In this document: in pieces, positions 1 to 6,807 of the stretch
Layout of the letters: each line of letters opens with the position of its first letter
Position numbering within the stretch: position 1 is the stretch's first letter
From: Clostridia bacterium
Lineage (GTDB): Bacteria > Bacillota > Clostridia > Christensenellales > Aristaeellaceae
NCBI GenBank assembly: GCA_017545905.1
Contig: JAFWXL010000113.1
Coordinates: forward strand, 1 to 44,811
Direction of reading: 5' to 3'
DNA length: 44,811 nucleotides
The notes under the pieces: model-generated
Told to the model about the DNA's origin: nothing
The model's input: the letters and a program-made list of their open reading frames with translations, nothing else
Databases searched by the model: none
Program-made: the position numbers and the translations under genes

Positions 1-124
1 GCAGGAAGTCGATCGCCTTGTCCATATCGCCGTCGTTCGCCATGAGGGCCTTCTTGCAGTCCATCATGCCGGCGCCGGTGCGCTCACGCAGCTCCTTAAC
101 CAGAGCGGAAGTAATGGTAGCCAT
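1..124 (-). CDS. tsf: Elongation factor Ts, N-terminal fragment (cut by window edge)
   Basis: The first 41 codons of EF-Ts, the guanine nucleotide exchange factor that regenerates EF-Tu-GTP. The protein begins [20 protein letters not shown] and continues with MDCKKAL, the N-terminal UBA-like signature of the family. The ATG is at 124-122 with a GGAGGAA ribosome binding site just upstream. It lies 43 nt downstream of rpsB on the same strand, the usual rpsB-tsf operon. The rest of the gene is outside the window. Confidence 0.97.
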   Translation of the reverse strand, partial: MATITSALVKELRERTGAGMMDCKKALMANDGDMDKAIDFL

Positions 125-167
125 AACGGATTCCTCCAGATTCTGTCAATTTGTCAGAAGTTGACGA

Positions 168-872
168 TTAGGCCTGAACCTCAGCCTGCTCGCCCTGCTT
201 GCCTTCCAGCACAGCATCGGCCATCTTGCCGGCGATGAGCTTGACAGCGCGGATAGCGTCGTCGTTGCCCGGGATGACGTAGTCAATCTCGTCCGGATCG
301 CAGTTGGTGTCGACGATGGCGACGACCGGAATGCCCAGCGCACGCGCCTCGGTGACAGCGATATGCTCCTTGCGCGGGTCAACCACGAACAGGCAGCCCG
401 GCAGGTTCTTCATTTCGCGGATGCCGCCCAGGTTGGCGACCAGCTTTTCGCGCTCAGCCATCAGCTTGATGACTTCCTTCTTCGGGAGAACCTCGAAGTC
501 GCCGCGCTCTTCCATCGCGTCGATCGCGTTCAGGCGCGCGATACGGGTCTTGATGGTGCGGAAGTTGGTCATCATGCCGCCCAGCCAGCGGTTGTTGACA
601 AAGAACATGTTGCAGCGCTTGGCCTCGGACTCAATGGACTCCTGAGCCTGCTTCTTGGTGCCGACGAACAGGACGCTCTTGCCCTCCATCGCAACCTGAC
701 GGACGAAAGCATAGGCCTCGTCGATCTTGCGGACGGTCTTCGCCAGGTCGATGATGTAGATGCCGTTGCGCTCGGTGAAGATGTACGGCGCCATCTTGGG
801 GTTCCAGCGGCGGGTCTGGTGGCCAAAGTGCACACCGGCCTCGAGCAGCTGCTTCATAGAGATAACTGCCAT
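168..872 (-). CDS. rpsB: 30S ribosomal protein S2
   Basis: Structural protein of the small ribosomal subunit, 234 aa, a normal length. It starts [20 protein letters not shown] and carries the S2 hallmarks [31 protein letters not shown] and the late block [13 protein letters not shown]. The ATG at 872-870 follows a good AAAGGAGGAAT site. It is first in an operon with tsf and is preceded by a leader of about 100 nt and a sigma-A type promoter. Leader-mediated autoregulation is common for S2 genes but I did not identify a specific motif. Confidence 0.99.
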   Translation of the reverse strand: MAVISMKQLLEAGVHFGHQTRRWNPKMAPYIFTERNGIYIIDLAKTVRKIDEAYAFVRQVAMEGKSVLFVGTKKQAQESIESEAKRCNMFFVNNRWLGGMMTNFRTIKTRIARLNAIDAMEERGDFEVLPKKEVIKLMAEREKLVANLGGIREMKNLPGCLFVVDPRKEHIAVTEARALGIPVVAIVDTNCDPDEIDYVIPGNDDAIRAVKLIAGKMADAVLEGKQGEQAEVQA

Positions 873-984
873 GGGGATATTCCTCCTTTTTATTAAACCC
901 TCCCTGCATCCTCATTGCATGCGGACCGCGGACTTGATTCCCCGGCAAGGCGCACGAAACAGACGCAGGTGCGTTTTCCGTAAA

Positions 985-1013
985 ATGATATCACGTTGCA
1001 GAGAAAAAAGCAA
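985..1013 (-). promoter_or_regulatory. Promoter of rpsB-tsf
   Basis: On the minus strand TTGCTT (1013-1008) and TATCAT (990-985) are separated by 17 nt, a good sigma-A match. Start of transcription would be near 978, giving a leader of about 105 nt before rpsB. It lies back to back with the promoter of the histidine phosphatase gene. Confidence 0.6.
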
Positions 1014-1084
1014 GAGAAAAAGTATGAATTTCCTGCTGTTTTTGTTAATAATTGCGTGAAAAACCGGCGCTTTGGCAAAAAGAT

Positions 1085-1114
1085 TTGCATTCCCTGCGCG
1101 GCGCATGGTATCAT
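1085..1114 (+). promoter_or_regulatory. Promoter of the histidine phosphatase gene
   Basis: TTGCAT (1085-1090) and TATCAT (1109-1114) with an 18-nt spacer, plus a TG one base before the -10 (extended -10). Transcription would start near 1121, about 25 nt before the ATG. Confidence 0.6.
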
Positions 1115-1145
1115 GTTGCAAGCATACATGCAGGGAGGCGCGCAC

Positions 1146-1742
1146 ATGAGCGTCAAAACAATTTATCTGATCCGGCACGCGCATCCGGATTATCCGGGCG
1201 GCGTGAAGATGTGCCTCGGACAGAAAAACGATCTGCCGCTGAGCAGCCGCGGCTTTGAGCAGGCGCAGGCGCTGGGACGCCGCTTTGCCTGCATTCCGCT
1301 TGAGGCCGTATACGCCAGCCCTCTGCTGCGCGCGCGCCAGACGGCGCAGGCCATCGCCGGCGATCAAAGACCGCTGCGCATCCTCGATGATCTCATTGAG
1401 CTGGACGGCGGCGAGTGGGATGGGCTGACGTATGATCAGCTGCACGAGCGCTTTCCGGCGCATTTCGGCCCCGGCGCAAAGGGCGGCTGTCCACCCGGCG
1501 GCGAAAGCGACGAGGCAGGTCTTGCACGCATGCTGTCGGCGCTGTCCCATGTCGAATCACAGACGGTATCCTGCGCCGCAGTGGTCGCGCATTCCGGCGT
1601 GAACAGGCTTGCACTGTGCAGAATACTCGGCCTGCCGCTGAGCGAAAAGAAGAAAACCGGCCAGGACTATGCCGCCGTAGCCGTGCTCACCTGCACGGAA
1701 GGCGTGTGGGCTGTGCAGGAATATGCTGCCCGTCATCTGTAA
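1146..1742 (+). CDS. Histidine phosphatase superfamily protein (phosphoglycerate-mutase-like)
   Basis: A 198-aa protein of the branch-1 histidine phosphatase fold. The phospho-accepting histidine sits in LIRHAHPD (the family RHG is RHA here), followed by the usual PLSSRGFEQAQALG, VYASPLLRARQTAQ and LIELDGGEWDGLTY blocks and the second catalytic histidine in AVVAHSGVNR. The ATG at 1146 follows GGAGGCGCGCAC; an upstream in-frame extension is possible but lacks a site. Substrate cannot be told: alpha-ribazole phosphatases, phosphoglycerate mutases and broad phosphatases share this core. The gene stands alone and ends 12 nt from the convergent mannosidase gene. Confidence 0.9.
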   Translation: MSVKTIYLIRHAHPDYPGGVKMCLGQKNDLPLSSRGFEQAQALGRRFACIPLEAVYASPLLRARQTAQAIAGDQRPLRILDDLIELDGGEWDGLTYDQLHERFPAHFGPGAKGGCPPGGESDEAGLARMLSALSHVESQTVSCAAVVAHSGVNRLALCRILGLPLSEKKKTGQDYAAVAVLTCTEGVWAVQEYAARHL

Positions 1743-1754
1743 TACAGAGCCGCT

Positions 1755-4190
1755 TCAGCGGATATCATACACACTGCGCACAGCAATATCTTCCGGAACG
1801 CCGCGCAGCACCTTCACCCGGCGCTCACCGGCATTCATATCAAAGAAATTATCCGCCAGCAGCACGTCCGCGCCGCACCGGATTTCCACGCTGCGGGCAT
1901 ACGCTTTCGCGCCGACCACAATCTCATCGCCGTCCAGATATGCCTGCAGCTGCGGATCGGCGAACTCAAAATGCTTCGGCGCGCAGAACAGCACGCTGCC
2001 GCTGCTGACGACGCTTCCGCCCTCATCCTCCAGCGCATAGGCATAGTAGCAGTCATAGAAGCCATAGTCCGAGAAATCCTGCGCGTCGCTGAGCCATACG
2101 GACGAGAGCGCCGGCACATGCACAGCAAAGCTTCCATCGCAGATCACCGAGGCGTCCGGCCTGCGCAGCGACCAGCGCGCTATGCCTGTGAATGCCTGCA
2201 TCGTTTCATTGGCCACATTCAGCCTTGCAGACATCTTCTGCGGGAAATGCTCAGTATTGATGTTCGTATCCTGAGACAGGATGCCCTCCTCATGGCAGGA
2301 GATCATCACCGGCGCGAAAAACCGCTTTTCATAGTAATGCAGCGCCTTCCAGCGGCCGAAATAATCCACGCTTGCCCAGCTGACAACAGGCCAGCAGTCA
2401 TTGAGCTGCCAGACAATCGCACCCATACAGCATCCGCGATGGCGGCGCCAGTGCTCCACGCCATACTGAATCGCCTGCGCCTGAAGAAGCTGCGAGGCAT
2501 AGACAAAGCTGTCAAAGCTGTGCGGATACAGATAGGTCTGGGAAAGATACTCGGCAATTCTTCCGTTTGCCGAAGCATTGCGCTGATGCTTTTCCATGAC
2601 ACGGGAGAACGGATTGAGATCCCCCTCTCCGGCAAAGGCGCGGATGGTTTCCATGCAAGGGAAGGACTGAAAGCCAAACTCGGATACGTAGCGGAAGAGG
2701 TATTTCCGGTAATCCGTAAACGGCTTGAGCCCATGCCAGACGTCCCAGTAGTGCACATCGCCGCGGTCCGGGTCCTGCGGGCCGTCAAACGAGCCGCCGC
2801 TGGAGGGGCTGGACGGCCAGTAGAACGTCTGCGGATCCTCCTGTCTGAGCACCTGCGGGATGATGTACTCATACATCTTGACGTAGTCCGTCACCTCGCG
2901 CTTGCTGCTCACCCACTGTCCCTTCGCGACAAAGTCTTCCATCTCATTGTTTCCGCACCAGAGCGCCAGCGACGGATGATGACGCAGGCGGCGGATGTTA
3001 TCTACGAATTCCGCACGGATATTCTCTTCAAACGCATCGGAAAGATGATACACCGCGCAGGCAAACATGAAATCCTGCCAGACAAGCAGACCCAGCTCGT
3101 CACAGATATCGTAGAAATAATCCTCCGGATAATGACCGCCGCCCCAGATGCGGACGGTATTCATGTGAGCAGCCTTTGCATCCTCAAGCAGGCGGCGCGT
3201 GCGCGCCGGACTTCTGCGGGGAAGCAGGCTGTCCTCCGGAATGTAATCCGCGCCCATGGCAAAAACCGATACCCCGTTGACCTCGTGGCAGAAGCTCTCG
3301 CCCCACGCGTCCTTCTCCCGCCTCACGCGCAGCGTGCGCAGGCCGATCCGCCTTTCCCATGTATCCAGCACGGCGTCGCCGCTCAAAAGCTGCACGCTGA
3401 CACGATAGAGCGGCTGAGCGCCGTAGCCGCTCGGCCACCAGAGCTGCGGATGATCGATCGTGATCCGGGCATGCTCGCCCGCCGCCTCAAACTCCGTGCC
3501 ATCCGGCGCGGTCACCTTGATCGCAGCGCGTACATCCCCCTGCGCATACAAAAGGAGATTCACGTCAACATCAAGGGTCACCCGGCCTTCTTCATGGCGC
3601 TGACGCACATACACATCCCGTATCCGCGCCGTATCCACGCCGATGAGCGAAATATCCCGCCAGATTCCTGCATCAGGCAGCCTCGGACCCCAGTCCCAGC
3701 CGAACATGCAGTGCGTCTTGCGCAGGTGCACAAAGCCCTGCATGGCATCCTCGCAGCCGTTCGTCTGCCGCCGGGCATAAGCCTCCCGGACAAACTTCGT
3801 CGGAGATGCAAAGACCACCTCGATGGTGTTTTCTCCCGGTCTGAGCAGCCGCTTCACATCGAATTCCCATATGCGGTGCATATTGTCCGCGCTGCCGGCA
3901 TGCACGCCGTTGATGCTGACGTTTGCCAGCGTATCCAGGCCCTGCGCGCAAAGCAGCACGGCGTCGGATTCAAGAAGCGCATCCGTCACCGTAAACGCTC
4001 TGCTGTAGCGGAAATCATGCTCCATCAGCCTGAGCGCCTCAGTTTCGTTATCCCGGTAATAGGGATCGGGAATCATGCCTGCCGTCAGCAGGTCGTGGTA
4101 AACCGAACCTGGCACGTTCGCCGGCACCACACCAAAGCTGCCGCCGAGCACCTCCAGAGACCACGCGCCATTCAAGGAGAGCACCTTCAT
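1755..4190 (-). CDS. Beta-mannosidase, glycoside hydrolase family 2
   Basis: An 811-aa GH2 enzyme that would remove terminal beta-mannose from manno-oligosaccharides or N-glycan cores. The N-terminal sugar-binding domain starts LNGAWSLEV and contains the FGWDWGPRLPDAG block typical of beta-mannosidases. The acid/base glutamate is E416 in LWCGNNEMEDF and the nucleophile is E504 in VSEFGFQSFP. There is no signal peptide, so it should be cytoplasmic and act on imported oligosaccharides. The start at 4190 follows GGGAGG at 8 nt; a longer reading (to 4253) has no such site. No transporter or other glycosidase is adjacent, so it is a solitary catabolic gene. Confidence 0.93.
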   Translation of the reverse strand: MKVLSLNGAWSLEVLGGSFGVVPANVPGSVYHDLLTAGMIPDPYYRDNETEALRLMEHDFRYSRAFTVTDALLESDAVLLCAQGLDTLANVSINGVHAGSADNMHRIWEFDVKRLLRPGENTIEVVFASPTKFVREAYARRQTNGCEDAMQGFVHLRKTHCMFGWDWGPRLPDAGIWRDISLIGVDTARIRDVYVRQRHEEGRVTLDVDVNLLLYAQGDVRAAIKVTAPDGTEFEAAGEHARITIDHPQLWWPSGYGAQPLYRVSVQLLSGDAVLDTWERRIGLRTLRVRREKDAWGESFCHEVNGVSVFAMGADYIPEDSLLPRRSPARTRRLLEDAKAAHMNTVRIWGGGHYPEDYFYDICDELGLLVWQDFMFACAVYHLSDAFEENIRAEFVDNIRRLRHHPSLALWCGNNEMEDFVAKGQWVSSKREVTDYVKMYEYIIPQVLRQEDPQTFYWPSSPSSGGSFDGPQDPDRGDVHYWDVWHGLKPFTDYRKYLFRYVSEFGFQSFPCMETIRAFAGEGDLNPFSRVMEKHQRNASANGRIAEYLSQTYLYPHSFDSFVYASQLLQAQAIQYGVEHWRRHRGCCMGAIVWQLNDCWPVVSWASVDYFGRWKALHYYEKRFFAPVMISCHEEGILSQDTNINTEHFPQKMSARLNVANETMQAFTGIARWSLRRPDASVICDGSFAVHVPALSSVWLSDAQDFSDYGFYDCYYAYALEDEGGSVVSSGSVLFCAPKHFEFADPQLQAYLDGDEIVVGAKAYARSVEIRCGADVLLADNFFDMNAGERRVKVLRGVPEDIAVRSVYDIR

Positions 4191-4267
4191 CAAGCCGACC
4201 TCCCAGCTTATACTCTTTCGCACACAATCGCCGCAGCATCTTCCCTGCAGCATCTCTTCCTGATTGT

Positions 4268-4296
4268 ATTATCCTGCAATTCCGGCAAAAAGTAAA
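4268..4296 (-). promoter_or_regulatory. Possible promoter of the beta-mannosidase gene
   Basis: Minus strand TTTACT (4296-4291) and GATAAT (4273-4268), 17-nt spacing. It would place transcription start about 70 nt before the ATG. The match is moderate and no operator was seen. Confidence 0.45.
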
Positions 4297-4345
4297 CTCC
4301 TTTTGCCGCAATGACAAAGGTTTATCCGCTCCTTTTCTGTTCATG

Positions 4346-4391
4346 CAAAAAGCCCTTCTCTGCCGGAGGAAGACCTCATGCAGAGAAGGGC
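4346..4391 (-). terminator. Intrinsic terminator of the molybdoenzyme operon
   Basis: Perfect 12-bp stem: GCCCTTCTCTGC (plus 4352-4363) with GCAGAGAAGGGC (4380-4391), followed on the minus strand by TTTTT. It lies about 30 nt past the mobA stop codon and closes the operon. Confidence 0.9.
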
Positions 4392-4419
4392 CAATCTTTC
4401 ATTCAAGGCGGATACCGCA

Positions 4420-5001
4420 TCATGCTTGATGCCTTTCCCGAAAAGCGCGCGCATCGTCGGGCGTGTTCAGGTTCCTAAAGACGTCATTCTTCAGATGCGC
4501 AGGGAGCTCAGTCTTTCTGAGCTTCATGCTCTCGAGCATCCACATCATCTTGAGCTTTCCTGTTCTGAGATGCTCGTCAAGTACCGCTATGCAGCTTCTG
4601 CTGTATACGCCGATAAGCGGCTGCGACCTGCCTTCGTCATCCACCAGCACGAGCGCATCCAGCTGCGGATCATACTGTTCCTTCAGATAGCGCGCAAGCT
4701 CGGCGCTGTAATACGGCGCATCACACGGCGCCGTCACCAGCGCGTCGCAATCCGTCTTGCACAGCGCCGCATGAATCCCCGCCATCGGGCCGCAGTCGGG
4801 ATAGACATCTGCACAGCGCGCATAGCCTTCAGGTGCAGGAATAGACGGATCATTCACCGACAGAATCCGCACATCGAATTCTTTTCCGGCGTCGGCAACG
4901 GTATCCAGCAGCGTGCGACCATTCACCTCAAGCAGCGCCTTGTGCGTTCCCATGCGCGTGGATTTGCCGCCACTGAGCAGCAGAAAACCGATTTTTGCCA
5001 T
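4420..5001 (-). CDS. mobA: Molybdenum cofactor guanylyltransferase
   Basis: A 193-aa MobA: it attaches GMP to molybdopterin, giving the bis-MGD cofactor needed by DMSO-reductase-family enzymes. The nucleotide-binding signature is LLLSGGKSTRMGTHKALLEV at the N-terminus, followed by VYPDCGPMAGIHAAL and the APCDAPYYS metal-binding block. The start at 5001 is chosen because it gives MAKIGFLLLSGG, with GAGG upstream. It begins 11 nt after the polyferredoxin stop. As last gene of the molybdoenzyme operon it would supply the cofactor under the same control as its client. No other cofactor genes (moaA, moeA) are in the window. Confidence 0.93.
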   Translation of the reverse strand: MAKIGFLLLSGGKSTRMGTHKALLEVNGRTLLDTVADAGKEFDVRILSVNDPSIPAPEGYARCADVYPDCGPMAGIHAALCKTDCDALVTAPCDAPYYSAELARYLKEQYDPQLDALVLVDDEGRSQPLIGVYSRSCIAVLDEHLRTGKLKMMWMLESMKLRKTELPAHLKNDVFRNLNTPDDARAFRERHQA

Positions 5002-5012
5002 TTCTGCATTCC

Positions 5013-6053
5013 TCACTTCCGTCTCTTCTGCCTGCAGGCAATGCACAGCGTTTCTTCTTTTCCCGGAGAAATCGCTCTGCCGCAGCGTTCACAGGATCGG
5101 GATTCCACCTGTCTGAGCAATACGCGATCCATATGCGGCAGCTTCATCATGCAGATTTCGCCCACGCAGCCGTCACGGCAGACCGCTTTGCATACGCCGC
5201 AGCCGGTGCATTTATGCGGCGTGATGAAAACAGGCCGTTTTCCAGCCTGCTCCTCACCGATTTCCAGCGCGCCGCCCGGGCACAGCAGCGCGCAGATGCC
5301 GCAGCCAAAGCATTCGTCCGTCATCCATGGCAATGTCATCGTGCAGGAGAATTCCGTCCGGTTCTTGGCCAGTTCGCGAACCCTCGACGCGAGCATCCGC
5401 CGGTAGATCATGGCGTCCACCCTGCTGCCGGCAACATCATTGATCACAAGCGCCGTCGCCTTTTGACCGCCATGCGCCATCGCGCGGAAGAAATCCCTGC
5501 GGCTGACGCCCTCTTCCTTTACATTCGGCAAATCATCAAAGCACACCTGCACATGAGCAGCGTATCCTTCCTCGCCCAGAAAGCATTTGAGCTTATACAG
5601 CTGATCTTCGAGCAGTTCAAGGCAGTCCTCATGCGGACAGTCCTTGCACGGTTTCAGATTGAGAATCAGCTTCCCGCCCAGCGCCAGATACGCCAGAAAC
5701 TCCCATGGCAGCAGTGCAAGGCATTCCTCAACATGACCCGCCTGTTTTTCTCCTCGCCTGCAGGAGAGCACAATCTCGCCCGTTCTCTCCGCCAGCAGCA
5801 GATGGCGCTTGCTATTAGCCGGAGAGGGCGCAATGCAGCGCGACGGGCATGCCGCCACGCACAGGCCGCAGCTTTGGCATTCATTCCATTTGGGCGGCGT
5901 TTTCTGCTCCCGGTCATAGACGCCTTTGGGACAAACGTCCATGCAGGCGCTGCAAGTCACGTGCTTCTGATTGCGGTTGATGCAATGCGAAAGGGACGGA
6001 AACGGATGGTCATCCACTGCATTGGTTTTGATCACATCCAGCAAAAGGCTCAT
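5013..6053 (-). CDS. Multi-cluster 4Fe-4S protein of the molybdoenzyme operon
   Basis: A 346-aa iron-sulfur protein, probably an electron carrier or redox partner. Two 4Fe-4S motifs lie near the N-terminus (CSACMDVCP, CQSCGLCVAACP), a third cysteine group (CKDCPHEDC) in the middle, and two more ferredoxin motifs near residue 270-310 (CFGCGICALLCP, CTGCGVCKAVC). The C-terminus adds a small zinc-ribbon-like pair (CERCG...CIAC) ending in basic KRRK. SRRDFF in the middle resembles a twin-arginine motif but is internal. Start at 6053 follows GGGAG at 9 nt; the ATG 9 nt earlier overlaps that site. Similar proteins occur beside DMSO-reductase-like genes, but I know of no defined role. Confidence 0.8.
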   Translation of the reverse strand: MSLLLDVIKTNAVDDHPFPSLSHCINRNQKHVTCSACMDVCPKGVYDREQKTPPKWNECQSCGLCVAACPSRCIAPSPANSKRHLLLAERTGEIVLSCRRGEKQAGHVEECLALLPWEFLAYLALGGKLILNLKPCKDCPHEDCLELLEDQLYKLKCFLGEEGYAAHVQVCFDDLPNVKEEGVSRRDFFRAMAHGGQKATALVINDVAGSRVDAMIYRRMLASRVRELAKNRTEFSCTMTLPWMTDECFGCGICALLCPGGALEIGEEQAGKRPVFITPHKCTGCGVCKAVCRDGCVGEICMMKLPHMDRVLLRQVESRSCERCGRAISPGKEETLCIACRQKRRK

Positions 6054-6079
6054 CCGTTTCATCTCCCTTCATCCTCAGG

Positions 6080-6112
6080 AAAAGGCCCGCAGCACCACAT
6101 GGCACTGCGGGC
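6080..6112 (-). terminator. Hairpin between dmsB and the polyferredoxin gene
   Basis: An 8-bp GC-only-but-one stem, GCCCGCAG (plus 6085-6092) with CTGCGGGC (6105-6112), is followed on the minus strand by CTTTT. It looks like a weak intrinsic terminator or an RNA-stabilising hairpin that would lower expression of the last two genes relative to dmsA and dmsB. Confidence 0.55.
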
Positions 6113-6205
6113 TCTTTATATTTGAATCTTTTCACTTCCGGCCTCGTGAGCCAAATCCGTTTTCTTTGACAAACTTCGTCGGAAGCGGGTGCGGGCACAG
6201 CCCGC

Positions 6206-6793
6206 TTAAGTATTCTTTTCTTCGAACTCCGGATTGAACGCACACTCGCGCGCATTGATGAGGAAGTTCGGTGCGGTGCCGTTATCCGCGAAGCAGTGCA
6301 GCGCAGTCACGACGTTATCACCATACTTCGCCCTCAGCTCGTCAACCGGACCGAACTTGAGCGCGCGCATCATGCAGCTGGCCACGCAGGCCGGCTCGCC
6401 GCCGGCGGCCACGATATCCTTGCACATGTCGCACTTGACGACCTTCTTCGCCTCCGCCTTGTACACCGGATGATGATACGGGCAGGCGTCCACGCAGCGC
6501 AGGCATGCCTCGCCGGCGCACATCGCATTCGGATCATGATAGACCACGCCGGTCTCGGGATCCTTCACCGTGCGCCCCGTCGGGCAGGCGTCCACGCAGG
6601 CCGGATAGGTACAGTGCGCGCAGCTCTCGGCCATGTGATAGATGCCAACATTCGGGAACTCGCCGGTTTCATAGGTGCGAACCTTGCGCAGCAGCTCGCC
6701 GACCTCGAGGCGGTTCTTGTCCTTGCAGGCGATCTGACAGGTGTGGCAGCCAGCGCACGCCTTCTGATCAAAATAGAATCCATACTGTGCCAT
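6206..6793 (-). CDS. dmsB: DMSO-reductase-type electron transfer subunit (four 4Fe-4S clusters)
   Basis: A 195-aa DmsB/NrfC-type subunit that passes electrons to the catalytic subunit. Sixteen cysteines fall in four motifs: C13-C16-C19-C23, CAHCTYPACVDACP, CAGEACLRCVDACP, and CDMCKDIVAAGGEPACVASC. It has no signal peptide, as expected for a partner that travels with the Tat-exported catalytic subunit. The ATG at 6793 follows TAAGGAGG, 14 nt after the dmsA stop. No DmsC-like membrane anchor follows; the next gene is a soluble polyferredoxin. Confidence 0.93.
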   Translation of the reverse strand: MAQYGFYFDQKACAGCHTCQIACKDKNRLEVGELLRKVRTYETGEFPNVGIYHMAESCAHCTYPACVDACPTGRTVKDPETGVVYHDPNAMCAGEACLRCVDACPYHHPVYKAEAKKVVKCDMCKDIVAAGGEPACVASCMMRALKFGPVDELRAKYGDNVVTALHCFADNGTAPNFLINARECAFNPEFEEKNT

Positions 6794-6807
6794 GGTTGTC
6801 TGCCTCC

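Noticed and set aside
4191-4253. Longer N-terminus of the beta-mannosidase
   Set aside because: The extra 21 residues are Cys/Arg-rich, lack homology, and the start at 4190 has a GGGAGG site.
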